Of a DNA stretch of 64,000 nt, positions 7,865-16,377 are shown in pieces. Source of the DNA: CAZAPO01 sp044841755 (GTDB lineage Bacteria; Bacteroidota; Bacteroidia; Flavobacteriales; Flavobacteriaceae); contig JAXOFM010000006.1 in assembly GCA_044841755.1 (NCBI GenBank), positions 1-64,000 on the forward strand, in the 5' to 3' direction. The position numbers were made by a program, and so were the translations under genes. The notes under the pieces are model-generated. The model saw nothing but the letters and a program-made list of their open reading frames with translations, was not told where the DNA came from and did no database searches. The number at the start of each line of letters is the position of its first letter. The stretch's first letter is position 1.

Positions 7865-7961
7865 ATTAGTTGCGGGAAAATCAGTAAGATTTTCCCGCTT
7901 TTGCACTAATGTAATTAATTCGTTCGAATTTACGCTAAGTAAATTCTTCAGCAATTAATTA
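7865..7961. repeat. Two adjacent stem-loops between trmD and a serine hydrolase gene
   Basis: The first hairpin has GCGGGAAAATC (7872-7882) pairing perfectly with GATTTTCCCGC (7888-7898), loop AGTAA, with outer ATTAGT/ACTAAT arms and TTTT after it on the plus strand. The second has GAATTTAC (7926-7933) pairing with GTAAATTC (7939-7946), loop GCTAA, flanked by AATTAATT on both sides (7913-7920, 7953-7960). The first looks like a terminator, but its T run faces the wrong way for the minus-strand hydrolase gene that ends at 8018. The pair may be a mobile repeat or a structured RNA. Confidence 0.5.
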
Positions 7962-8017
7962 TTCAACGTGTTGTAGTTAACTTATTTTCTAAATGAACAA
8001 CTAGAATAACAATTAAA

Positions 8018-9517
8018 TCAATTAATTGAACCAATTAAGGATTCAATATGATCTGCAACTATACTACTAAATCTTGCTCCATAGTTGCTTAATACAATAA
8101 TATAGTGATCCGTTTCTGGATAGTAATAACAATGACTTCCTACTCCAGGGTATGTGCCTCCATGCCCAATAAACACTGTTCCTCCCCTTTTATTAATATA
8201 AAAACCATAACCATAATGCATACTTCGATTGTCTGTCTCAAATCTTGTTGCTTGCTTTTGATATAGCAATTTTTGGGTGTTTTCATTTACAAAACTATGC
8301 TCATTGATTGCTTTGAGGTACGTGTACAAATCTCTAGTAGTGGAATAGATTCCTCCGAATGGACTTAAGTAATAATCCTTAGTTTGAAATTTATGTCTTG
8401 TGCCATCAATTAACTTACCATTCTTATTCTTATAAGAATAACCAATGGCTACATTATTGTGATTAGTAACTTTTTTTAAATCAGCAAAAGAATTATTCAT
8501 TTGGAGAGGTGTGAAAATGTTTTTCTCAACATATTCGGCATAAGACATTTTACTCGTTCTCTCAATAATGACGCCTAATAAAGCATAGTTTTCATTGGAA
8601 TAATCAAACTTGTTTAACACTTTAAAGTCCTTTCTTCTTCCCTCATTTAAAGAGTCTATATGTTTTATTTGAGCACTTAGAAAATCATCCATGCTTTTTG
8701 CCCTATCATTATCCATATTGAATGGCTCGTAATCATCTAACTCTATACCCGAAGTATGTGTTAATAAATGATGAATGGTTACTTGATCGGCTATGTCTTT
8801 TGGGTATTCAGGGATGAACTTACTAATAGGGTCTGAATAATTTAATTTTCCTTGTTCTTCTAGTTGTGCAATAGCAATTGCTGTAAATGTTTTCGTGGTT
8901 GAAGCAATGTTGAAAGTGGTATTGGTGTCAATTCCTTTGCTACTTTGTTTATCCCTTTGACCATAGGTTTTTTCAAATAAAATGGAGTCTCCTTTTGCAA
9001 CCAGTACTGCGCCAGAAAAGTAATCCGTCTTATCTAAGCCCTCTAAATACTTTTCTAAATAAGGCGCGAACTCTTCAGAAGTAACAGAATTCTTTACAGA
9101 TGAAATATCACCTGAAGGTAACATGCGTTCTCCTACTGATTTACCGACAATCTTAGTATTGTCGTCATTCATTCTTAGCATAATCATTACCCAACTTTTG
9201 GTATACTTTCCCCTAAAAAAAATGCCTTGATTATTTTCATTACTATATTCTTTGGCAATACTAAAAGGTTCTATTTCTCCATATACTAAAAAAATGCCTT
9301 TCCAATAAAGAGAAGCTTCTTTATCGTTTTTTGCATAAAACTTCTCAGTAAATGATGCTAGCTTTTGTAAGTCATTTGAATTATAAGCAGTTACAAATTC
9401 CTTGAAAATGGGGGTGATTTCATTTTTTGGCCATTCAAATGTTGTATTGTTTTGAGCTGTTATGGTTAAGGACAATAAATTAAATAGCAGGATGAGTTTT
9501 AGGTTTCCTAATTTCAT
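8018..9517 (-). CDS. Secreted serine hydrolase, class C beta-lactamase fold
   Basis: A 499-residue exported protein. A Sec signal peptide (about 1-21, ending ITAQ) leads into an NTF2/SnoaL-like region (about 30-145). From about 160 onward comes a serine beta-lactamase/transpeptidase (PF00144-type) domain. All three catalytic motifs are present: S206-T-T-K209, Y306-S-N308 and H452-G-G. Such proteins include esterases, D-aminopeptidases and penicillin-binding-protein-like enzymes, so it should not be read as an antibiotic-resistance gene. It stands alone between two hairpins and a GNAT gene. The substrate is unknown. Confidence 0.88.
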   Translation of the reverse strand: MKLGNLKLILLFNLLSLTITAQNNTTFEWPKNEITPIFKEFVTAYNSNDLQKLASFTEKFYAKNDKEASLYWKGIFLVYGEIEPFSIAKEYSNENNQGIFFRGKYTKSWVMIMLRMNDDNTKIVGKSVGERMLPSGDISSVKNSVTSEEFAPYLEKYLEGLDKTDYFSGAVLVAKGDSILFEKTYGQRDKQSSKGIDTNTTFNIASTTKTFTAIAIAQLEEQGKLNYSDPISKFIPEYPKDIADQVTIHHLLTHTSGIELDDYEPFNMDNDRAKSMDDFLSAQIKHIDSLNEGRRKDFKVLNKFDYSNENYALLGVIIERTSKMSYAEYVEKNIFTPLQMNNSFADLKKVTNHNNVAIGYSYKNKNGKLIDGTRHKFQTKDYYLSPFGGIYSTTRDLYTYLKAINEHSFVNENTQKLLYQKQATRFETDNRSMHYGYGFYINKRGGTVFIGHGGTYPGVGSHCYYYPETDHYIIVLSNYGARFSSIVADHIESLIGSIN

Positions 9518-9676
9518 TTTATAAGGTTTTATATTCGAAAAGAAGGACGAGAATAAATGATTGATGTTGCAATTATCTACAACGTTCGTCTATGAATCTT
9601 TTTTAATTGTTCATAGATAGTGTTAAACGAAGTTAGTTTTTTAAGCTAAGAATATCAATAGTAATGTTAAGTATGC

Positions 9677-10117
9677 TTATTGATTATTGGTCCAAAACAA
9701 ATGTAAATCTGGGTCTTTAACAAAACCAACACGTTCGTATAAATGTTGTGCAGGATTATGGTTTTCGGTTTGTATGGCTAGACCTTTATTTCCTTTTTCA
9801 ATACATAAGTCTTTAGCTGCTTGTATCAATCCTTGTCCAACACCTTTTCCTCTTATAGAGCTATCAACAAACAGATCATTCAATAAATACATTGGCTGTA
9901 TAGAAACTGAAGAGAATAAAGGAAATAATTGGGTGAAACCAACTGGCTTATTATCAATATAAGCGATATAGACTACTGATTCGTTATTAGCAATGCGCTC
10001 TTTTAAAAAGGTTTTAGCAGCTTCAAGATCGGAAGTTTGTCTATAAAACATTCGGTATCCGTCAAAAAGAGGAGCTAAATCGTCTAAATGGTCTATTGTG
10101 GCTTTGATAATATTCAT
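9677..10117 (-). CDS. GNAT family N-acetyltransferase
   Basis: A 146-residue acetyl-CoA-dependent acetyltransferase. Motif A is LNDLFVDSSIRGKGVGQGLI (79-98), with the acetyl-CoA pyrophosphate loop R89-G-K-G-V-G94, followed by the C-terminal NPAQHLYERVGF helix-strand. The substrate cannot be predicted. A terminator hairpin belonging to the upstream gene lies only 8 bases before its ATG, so it needs its own promoter or relies on readthrough. Confidence 0.88.
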   Translation of the reverse strand: MNIIKATIDHLDDLAPLFDGYRMFYRQTSDLEAAKTFLKERIANNESVVYIAYIDNKPVGFTQLFPLFSSVSIQPMYLLNDLFVDSSIRGKGVGQGLIQAAKDLCIEKGNKGLAIQTENHNPAQHLYERVGFVKDPDLHLFWTNNQ

Positions 10118-10124
10118 AACAAAA

Positions 10125-10154
10125 AAAAATCTGTAAACGAATTTACAGATTTTT
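10125..10154 (-). terminator. Terminator of the coiled-coil membrane protein gene
   Basis: Arms AAAAATCTGTAAA (10125-10137) and TTTACAGATTTTT (10142-10154), perfect over 13 pairs, loop CGAA. It lies 22 bases past the stop at 10177, and on the minus strand it runs into a T tract (plus-strand A run 10121-10129). Confidence 0.8.
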
Positions 10155-10176
10155 AAATATGGTTTGATAAGTATTG

Positions 10177-10785
10177 TTATCCTTTTTGTTTATTAATCTC
10201 GTCTTGTAATTGACGTCTAACCTTTTGCTCACGTTCTAAAGCTACCCGACGATGTTCTTCAAATTCCATTTCTAAATCAGCTAAAGTATTTTTTGCAGTT
10301 CTTGTAACTGCATTACTATTCTTGAATTTAAAAATAAATACAAGAAGTAGCACAAAAAGTCCAGCGATGATAGACCACAATAAAATATTATAGCTGGTTT
10401 TACTCATTTGCATTCCCATAAGAGACATGCTATCCTTTTCTTTATTGGTGGCATCTAATGTGCCTTGAGTTTGTGATAGGTTGCTCTTAAGGTCATTAAT
10501 TTCTTTTTCTTGATTTGCAACAACAGTATTTGTATTTGCTAATGTTTCTTTTAGTGTATTAATAGAGTCATTGGTTTGTGCTTGTAATGATAAGAACATA
10601 CTTCTTCTAACAGCTTCATACGAGGCACCATTAGTTCCTTTAAAATTTCCAGACTTTCTTAAAACGAATTCAAACTTATCATTAATTGAACCGTCATTAA
10701 TAGATTCTGTTTGTTCTTGAGCATTCAGACTATTACTTGCAAACGATACCAAAAGTATCAGTGTAGAGAATTTTACTAATTTCAT
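10177..10785 (-). CDS. Exported coiled-coil protein with one membrane helix
   Basis: A 202-residue protein with no recognised catalytic domain. A signal peptide (1-22, ending LNAQ) is followed by a polar region with a conserved-looking GTNGASYEAVRRSMF stretch and a coiled coil rich in Asn, Lys and Glu (about 70-120). A strong transmembrane helix follows (about 132-152), then a charged cytoplasmic helix to the end. Related flavobacterial proteins are, from memory, sometimes labelled tRNA (guanine-N1)-methyltransferase; nothing here supports that label. It is flanked by terminators on both sides, so it is a single-gene unit. Confidence 0.75.
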   Translation of the reverse strand: MKLVKFSTLILLVSFASNSLNAQEQTESINDGSINDKFEFVLRKSGNFKGTNGASYEAVRRSMFLSLQAQTNDSINTLKETLANTNTVVANQEKEINDLKSNLSQTQGTLDATNKEKDSMSLMGMQMSKTSYNILLWSIIAGLFVLLLVFIFKFKNSNAVTRTAKNTLADLEMEFEEHRRVALEREQKVRRQLQDEINKQKG

Positions 10786-10829
10786 TTTTATGGTTGATTT
10801 GTGCCTATTGTTGTAAAGATAATTAAATT

Positions 10830-10857
10830 TTTAAGCCCCACAGATGTGAGGCTTAAA
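10830..10857 (-). terminator. Terminator of gapA
   Basis: Arms TTTAAGCC(C)CAC (10830-10841) and GTG(A)GGCTTAAA (10846-10857) with one mismatch and loop AGAT. It lies 40 bases past the GAPDH stop, and on the minus strand it is followed by AATTTAATT. Confidence 0.65.
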
Positions 10858-10896
10858 TATATACGTTTAGAACTAAAATTTAGATTTTTAGAGCTA

Positions 10897-12345
10897 TTAA
10901 TAATATGTAAAACGTCTTACTTTAGAAATGTACTTAGCTAGTCTAATAACTTGGTGGCTGTAACCATATTCGTTATCATACCAAATATATAGTACTGCAT
11001 TTTTACCATCTTTTCTAACAATGGTAGCTTTACTGTCATAAATTGCTGGAGCAGAACTACCAACTATATCGCTTGAAACGAGTTCATCACTTAGTTCGTA
11101 TTTTATTTGTTCTACAAGGTCACCTTCTAGTGCATATTTCTTCATCATAGAATTAATACCATCAACACTTGTTGAGTTTTCTAATTCTAAATTTAGAATA
11201 GCTAAGGAACCATTTGGAACGGGGACCCTAATGGCGTTAGAGGTTAATTTTCCTTCTAAGCTTGGGAGCGCCTTAGCAACAGCACTACCAGCACCTGTTT
11301 CGGTGATTACCATGTTTAGTCCAGCAGCTCTACCACGACGGTATTTCTTATGCATATTATCAACCAGATTCTGGTCGTTGGTATATGCGTGAATGGTTTC
11401 TAAATGACCGCTTTTTACACCGAATGAATCTTCCATTACCTTTAGAATAGGTGTGATTGCATTGGTAGTACAAGACGCTGCAGAGAAAATATCTAATTCG
11501 TCTGGGTTGTTGTCAAATTGATTTACACCATAAACAATATTGGGAACTCCTTTTCCTGGGGCAGTTAACAATACTTTGTCAATTCCTTTGGCTTTTAAAT
11601 GACGACCTAAAGCTTCCTCATCACGAAAAGCTCCTGTATTGTCAATAACTAAAGCGTTGTCAATTCCGTATTTAGTGTAATCGATATCTTCAGGAGCATT
11701 TGCAGAGATAATATTAACTGTGGTGCCATTTACAATAAGAGCTTCGTTTTTAACATCGGCTATAACCGTTCCCTGAAACTCACCATGAACTGAGTCATTT
11801 CTTAATAATGAAGCTCTTTTTTCAAGTACAGTTTCGTTAATAGCTCCGCGAGTTACAATTGCTCTTAGGCGTAACTGATTTCCTTTTCCTGTTTGCGTCA
11901 TTAACTCTCTTGCAACCAAACGACCAATTCTCCCAAAACCATAAAGCACAACATCTTTTGGAGTTATGGCTCCATTAGAATCTGAGTCTTTTAGCTTATT
12001 GGCAACAAATGCAAGAGCATTATTGAATTTATTGTCTTCAATGTGGTACTCAAAAGTTAATTTACCAATGTCTAAACGAGCAGGAGCAACGTCTAGTGTT
12101 TTGATTGCTTGGGCAATTTCAACTGAATCGAAAATAGAAATAGGTTTTTGTACAAATTCTCCAGCGTATTCATGAAGATTTAAGATTTCGCTTACGTTTC
12201 TATCGATTAGCTGGTTTCTGAAAAGAACCAACTCAATTGATTTGTCGTACCAAAGGTCGCTTACAATTTTAATAAATTCTACAGTGGCCCTTCTTCGGTC
12301 TGCTTGAAACGCCAACTCTTTTTCATAAGTTTCGTTAAAACTCAT
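10897..12345 (-). CDS. gapA: Glyceraldehyde-3-phosphate dehydrogenase, long form
   Basis: Converts glyceraldehyde-3-phosphate to 1,3-bisphosphoglycerate with NAD(P)+ in glycolysis or gluconeogenesis. The GAPDH core starts near residue 130: nucleotide loop GFGRIGR at 136-142, catalytic C292 in SAASCTTNAITP, and H319 in LETIHAYTND. It has 482 residues against about 335 for the classic enzyme; the extra part is an N-terminal extension of about 130 mostly helical residues of unknown role. Similar long forms occur in Bacteroidota, so this is a lineage type and not a fusion error. A -7 element lies at 12378-12385. Confidence 0.95.
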   Translation of the reverse strand: MSFNETYEKELAFQADRRRATVEFIKIVSDLWYDKSIELVLFRNQLIDRNVSEILNLHEYAGEFVQKPISIFDSVEIAQAIKTLDVAPARLDIGKLTFEYHIEDNKFNNALAFVANKLKDSDSNGAITPKDVVLYGFGRIGRLVARELMTQTGKGNQLRLRAIVTRGAINETVLEKRASLLRNDSVHGEFQGTVIADVKNEALIVNGTTVNIISANAPEDIDYTKYGIDNALVIDNTGAFRDEEALGRHLKAKGIDKVLLTAPGKGVPNIVYGVNQFDNNPDELDIFSAASCTTNAITPILKVMEDSFGVKSGHLETIHAYTNDQNLVDNMHKKYRRGRAAGLNMVITETGAGSAVAKALPSLEGKLTSNAIRVPVPNGSLAILNLELENSTSVDGINSMMKKYALEGDLVEQIKYELSDELVSSDIVGSSAPAIYDSKATIVRKDGKNAVLYIWYDNEYGYSHQVIRLAKYISKVRRFTYY

Positions 12346-12377
12346 TTTGTGATTTAATTATTGAGATTAATTTTCGG

Positions 12378-12385
12378 CAAAAGTA
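12378..12385 (-). promoter_or_regulatory. -7 promoter element of gapA
   Basis: TACTTTTG on the minus strand, an exact TAnnTTTG match, 32 bases before the gapA ATG. No -33 TTG is seen at 17-19 bases. Confidence 0.5.
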
Positions 12386-12428
12386 ATATATTTCAAACGT
12401 TTGAGTAGCTATTTTTAATAAAAAAATA

Positions 12429-12450
12429 AAGCCCTCGATTTTGAGGGCTT
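12429..12450 (-). terminator. Terminator of the HtrA protease gene
   Basis: AAGCCCTC (12429-12436) pairs with GAGGGCTT (12443-12450), loop GATTTT. On the minus strand it is followed by TATTTTTTTATT. It lies 22 bases past the protease stop codon. Confidence 0.85.
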
Positions 12451-12472
12451 ATATACTGGTTTTTTAGCCGTT

Positions 12473-13879
12473 TTATCTAAATCGATAGTTCACTTTTTCA
12501 CCGTTTGTTTTTACAATTTCTACTCGATAAAGTTTATTATCGTATTTTCTCAAAGCTTTTTCGGCAGTAAGTAAAGAATTAACCTTCATTCCGTTAATGG
12601 AAACTACAACACTACCTTCATCTACACCATCATCTTTCCATTCGTCATAAAGATTAGCATCTAAAGAAGATATTTTTAACCCATAATCAACACCAAGTTT
12701 TTTAAGTTCAGTTTTTGAAGCCTCTTTTAAAACCCCAATTTTACCAACGTCAATAGTTGACAATTTTGCTAATGTAACTGGAACAGTTTTCTCTTCTCCA
12801 TCTCTTAACAGCGTAGCGTAAATAATATCATTTGGACTCTTTGTGTTTAAGAAACCTTTCATATCAGCAAACTTATTGATCTTTACATCATCTAGTTGCT
12901 TTATGATGTCTCCTTCTTTAATTCCTGCTTTTTCTGCGCCAGAATCAGCTTCAACATCACTTACATAAAAACCTTCTGTTTCATCAACATTCACTTCTTC
13001 TGCAGCTCTACTATTTAGTGATAGTCCTCGTACACCAAGAATACCGTTTTGAACAGTCCCAAACTCCATAATATCTTCTACCACTTTTTTGGCAATGTTA
13101 CTTGGAACTGCAAAAGAGTAGCCTACATAAGAACCAGTTTGAGAAGTAATGGCTGTATTAATTCCTATTAATTCACCATGTGTATTGACAAGTGCACCTC
13201 CAGAATTACCAGGGTTTACTGCTGCATCTGTTTGGATGAACGATTGAATTTCTCCACCACGTAAATCTCTTGACTTTGCACTAATTATTCCTGCGGTAAC
13301 AGTAGAAGTTAAATTAAACGGATTACCTACAGCTAAAACCCACTCTCCAATTTTAGCGCTATCACTATCTGCAAATGTTGTGTGAGGCAAAGCTACTTCA
13401 GCCTCAATTTTTAATAAGGCAATGTCAGTTTTAGGATCTGTTCCTAAAAGTTCAGCTTCATAGGTTTTGTTATTGTTTAATGTGATTGATATTTCTTGAG
13501 CACCATCAATAACGTGATTATTGGTAATGATCATTCCGTCAGGAGAAATGATAACACCTGAACCAGTTCCAACCTGTGGGCGTTGTGAGCGACGACCAAA
13601 GAATAAGTCCTCAAAAGTTGTAGCACCAGAACCCATTGCTGTATTTTGTACGTGTACTACTGTATTTATCGTTTTTTCTGCAGCAGCAGTAAAATCAATA
13701 GTTTCACCATTTGGTAAACTTGTATTTAGAGCTTTGTAGCTTACAGGTATTGCAAACGATGAGTCAGATGCTTGCTTTTGGGGTATTGAAGGATTTTTGT
13801 CTTCAAAAAGTTTATAAGTTCCTAAAGTAAGCGCTCCTCCTAATGCTGAAACAAAAACTAACGTAGCAATCTTTTTCAT
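12473..13879 (-). CDS. Periplasmic serine protease, DegP/DegQ (HtrA) family
   Basis: Envelope quality-control protease and chaperone. It has 468 residues. An N-terminal signal or anchor (about 5-22) is followed by a trypsin-like domain with the complete triad H122 (TNNHVIDGA), D152 (KTDIALLK) and S226 (PGNSGGAL). PDZ1 lies at about 280-370 and PDZ2 at about 380-465. The length and two PDZ domains fit DegP/DegQ better than DegS. It is transcribed divergently from dapF, from the shared 157-base region 13880-14036, and ends at its own terminator. Confidence 0.94.
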   Translation of the reverse strand: MKKIATLVFVSALGGALTLGTYKLFEDKNPSIPQKQASDSSFAIPVSYKALNTSLPNGETIDFTAAAEKTINTVVHVQNTAMGSGATTFEDLFFGRRSQRPQVGTGSGVIISPDGMIITNNHVIDGAQEISITLNNNKTYEAELLGTDPKTDIALLKIEAEVALPHTTFADSDSAKIGEWVLAVGNPFNLTSTVTAGIISAKSRDLRGGEIQSFIQTDAAVNPGNSGGALVNTHGELIGINTAITSQTGSYVGYSFAVPSNIAKKVVEDIMEFGTVQNGILGVRGLSLNSRAAEEVNVDETEGFYVSDVEADSGAEKAGIKEGDIIKQLDDVKINKFADMKGFLNTKSPNDIIYATLLRDGEEKTVPVTLAKLSTIDVGKIGVLKEASKTELKKLGVDYGLKISSLDANLYDEWKDDGVDEGSVVVSINGMKVNSLLTAEKALRKYDNKLYRVEIVKTNGEKVNYRFR

Positions 13880-14018
13880 AATTCTTTCAATTTGTTCTTT
13901 TAATATTCAATTGACAACGCTTAAAAATAATAAAATATTGAATTTTCGTTTTTAATTTAACGAATTTTTGAGTCATTTTTAACGACGATTTAACAAGTAT
14001 AAAAACGGTTTATATTTC

Positions 14019-14026
14019 TATCTTTG
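14019..14026 (+). promoter_or_regulatory. -7 promoter element of the dapF operon
   Basis: TATCTTTG, an exact TAnnTTTG match, ends 10 bases before the dapF ATG. The mRNA leader would be only a few bases long. Confidence 0.6.
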
Positions 14027-14036
14027 TTTCTTACTT

Positions 14037-14816
14037 ATGGCACACACATTTTATAAATATCAAGGAACAGGAAACGATTTTGTGATCATTGATAATCGGC
14101 AAGATATTTTTGATAAAGAAGATACCAAGCTGGTCGCAAAGCTTTGTGACCGATGCTTTGGTATAGGAGCTGATGGGTTAATTCTTTTAGAAAATGATGC
14201 TACAACCGATTTTAAAATGGTGTATTACAATTCTGATGGATACCAAAGCACTATGTGTGGTAATGGAGGAAGATGCTTGGTTGCTTTTGCCAAAGAAATA
14301 GGAGTGATTAAAGATAAAGCCATTTTTATGGCAATTGATGGAGTTCATCATGCCGAGATTAAGGGAGGAATTGTAAAGTTACAAATGCAGAATGTTCCAA
14401 AAGTTGAAGATCATAGTTCACATACTTTTCTGGATACAGGATCTCCTCATCATGTTGAGGTTAGGAGTGCAATTAACGATATTGATATTCAGACTGAAGG
14501 CTCGAGAATTAGATATGGAGCACCTTATAATGAAGAAGGTTCTAATGTGAATTTTGTAGAAAAGGTGGATGAAGACACTTTTTTAGTTAGAACTTATGAA
14601 CGTGGAGTTGAAGGAGAAACTTTTTCTTGCGGAACTGGAGTTACAGCTGTTGGAATTGCTATGAACTACATTGGAGAGACGGAAAAGAACTTGGTGAACT
14701 TAAAAACTAAAGGAGGAGATTTAAAAGTATCTTTTGAAAGAAAAGATGATGAGTTTAATGATGTTTGGTTAATAGGTCCTGCAGTCATGGTTTATAAAGG
14801 AGAGGTGTCATGGTAA
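14037..14816 (+). CDS. dapF: Diaminopimelate epimerase
   Basis: Interconverts L,L- and meso-diaminopimelate, the last step before lysine and the source of the peptidoglycan cross-linking residue. It has 259 residues. Both catalytic cysteines are in context: C74 in TMCGNGGRC and C198 in FSCGTGVTAV. The N-terminus F.KYQGTGNDF is typical. It leads an overlapping operon: its end overlaps the next gene by 7 bases. dapA lies elsewhere in the window (33201). Confidence 0.97.
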   Translation: MAHTFYKYQGTGNDFVIIDNRQDIFDKEDTKLVAKLCDRCFGIGADGLILLENDATTDFKMVYYNSDGYQSTMCGNGGRCLVAFAKEIGVIKDKAIFMAIDGVHHAEIKGGIVKLQMQNVPKVEDHSSHTFLDTGSPHHVEVRSAINDIDIQTEGSRIRYGAPYNEEGSNVNFVEKVDEDTFLVRTYERGVEGETFSCGTGVTAVGIAMNYIGETEKNLVNLKTKGGDLKVSFERKDDEFNDVWLIGPAVMVYKGEVSW

Positions 14817-15334
14817 CTCTTAAAGGTGAACATATATTTCTGAGAGCTTTAGAACCTGAAGATCTTGATTTTGTTTATGAAATTGAGAATGATGAAAATA
14901 TTTGGGAAATAAGTAATACACAAACACCTTACTCTAGGTTTCTTATCAAGCAATATTTAGAAAATGTTCATAAAGATATTTACGAAGTAAAGCAGTTACG
15001 TTTGGTAATCTCTAGAAATGATAAGGTAACTTTAGGTCTTATCGATATTTTTGATTTTGACTTCCATAATAAAAGGGCAGGCGTGGGAATTTTAATTAAG
15101 AGTGAAGAAGATCGAGGAAATGGAGTTGGCTCAGAAGCATTAAAACTTTTAATTAACTATTGCTTCAACCATCTTAATTTACATCAACTTTATTGCAATA
15201 TTTCTGAAGATAATAAAGCAAGTGCTGAGCTTTTTAAGAAGCATGGTTTTGAAGAAATAGGGCTCAAAAAAGACTGGAATATTGTATCAGGAGTATTTAA
15301 AAACGAATATTTATTTCAATTAATAAATAACTAA
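14810..15334 (+). CDS. GNAT family N-acetyltransferase, RimJ/RimL type
   Basis: A 174-residue acetyltransferase of the RimJ/RimL-like group (LRALEPEDLDFVYEIENDENIW at the start). The acetyl-CoA loop is EDRGNGVGSEAL (about 100-111) and the C-terminal part is NKASAELFKKHGFEEIG. It overlaps dapF by 7 bases and shares its stop with the next start (TAATG at 15332-15336), so it is translationally coupled to both. The position between dapF and mltG suggests an envelope-linked role, but no substrate can be inferred. Confidence 0.87.
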   Translation: MVTLKGEHIFLRALEPEDLDFVYEIENDENIWEISNTQTPYSRFLIKQYLENVHKDIYEVKQLRLVISRNDKVTLGLIDIFDFDFHNKRAGVGILIKSEEDRGNGVGSEALKLLINYCFNHLNLHQLYCNISEDNKASAELFKKHGFEEIGLKKDWNIVSGVFKNEYLFQLINN

Positions 15335-16377
15335 TGTATATAAAGAAAATATTGGTGGCGGTTGCCTTATTAGGGCTGTTAATTGCAGCTTATTTTGCAT
15401 ATTATGTGTATTCAGCAATGTTTGTGCCTAACACCAACTTTAACAATAATGAAGCATATGTTTATGTGCCAAGCACTGCTGACTATGACGAGGTTAGAGA
15501 AATGCTTATTCCATTGTTGAAAGATATTGGGGCATTTGATGCATTGGCTAAAAGGAAGAAGTATACAACTAATATAAAAGCAGGGAGATTTGCTATTAAA
15601 AAAGATATGACCAACAATGATATTATTAATTCTATAAGAAGTAATAATATTCCAATAAAAGTATCTTTTAATAATCAGAACTCATTAGAGTTGTTAGCAG
15701 GACGAATAGCTACTCAAATAGAGGCAGATAGTGTTTCATTGCTGGCATCTTTTAAAGATGTTGCGTTTCAAGAAAAAAACGGGTTTAATGAAGCGACAGC
15801 TTTAGGAATGTATGTTCCTAATAGCTATGAGTTTTTCTGGAATTCTTCAGCAGACGTTTTTAGAGACCGAATGCTGAAGGAATATAATCGTTTTTGGAAT
15901 AATATACGTACTCAAAAGGCAAAAGAGGCAGGTTTAACTCCAGATGAGGTAATTGCATTGGCGTCTATTGTACAGGAGGAATCAAAGCAGAAGAATGAGC
16001 AACCTAGAATTGCAGGTGTTTATATGAATAGATTAAAAAATAACTGGACTTTAGATGCAGATCCAACCTTGAAATTTGCAGCATATAAGCTTCCAAAGTA
16101 TAAAAACACTATAATTAAACGCGTTTTAAACGAGCATAAAGACATTAAATCACCTTATAATACCTATAAAAACCAAGGATTACCACCAGGATTGATCGTG
16201 ATGCCTGATATTTCGGCAATAGATGCTGTGTTAAACTATGAAAAGCATAATTATTTCTTCTTTGTAGTTGATGCTGAACGACCTGGTTATCATAAGTTTT
16301 CTAGATCAATCTCTGAGCATAATCGATATGCAAGAGAGTACCATAGTTATTTAAATAGAAAAGGAATTAGGAGATAG
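15334..16377 (+). CDS. mltG: Endolytic peptidoglycan transglycosylase MltG
   Basis: A membrane-anchored lytic transglycosylase that cuts nascent glycan strands. It has 347 residues: an N-terminal transmembrane helix (about 5-25), then a YceG domain. The catalytic region is ALASIVQEESKQKNEQPRIAGVYMNRL (about 208-233) with E216 the likely catalytic acid, and the C-terminal motif is SPYNTYKNQGLPPGLI. Its start overlaps the previous stop (TAATG) and its stop overlaps the next GTG start (TAGTG). Confidence 0.95.
   Translation: MYIKKILVAVALLGLLIAAYFAYYVYSAMFVPNTNFNNNEAYVYVPSTADYDEVREMLIPLLKDIGAFDALAKRKKYTTNIKAGRFAIKKDMTNNDIINSIRSNNIPIKVSFNNQNSLELLAGRIATQIEADSVSLLASFKDVAFQEKNGFNEATALGMYVPNSYEFFWNSSADVFRDRMLKEYNRFWNNIRTQKAKEAGLTPDEVIALASIVQEESKQKNEQPRIAGVYMNRLKNNWTLDADPTLKFAAYKLPKYKNTIIKRVLNEHKDIKSPYNTYKNQGLPPGLIVMPDISAIDAVLNYEKHNYFFFVVDAERPGYHKFSRSISEHNRYAREYHSYLNRKGIRR

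Noticed and set aside
8018..9517. Beta-lactamase resistance gene
   Set aside because: The class C fold and motifs are shared with many esterases and peptidases, and the 499-residue architecture is not that of AmpC.
10177..10785. Annotation as tRNA (guanine-N1)-methyltransferase
   Set aside because: The protein is an exported coiled-coil protein with one membrane helix and no SPOUT or Rossmann motif; the true TrmD is at 7113-7790.
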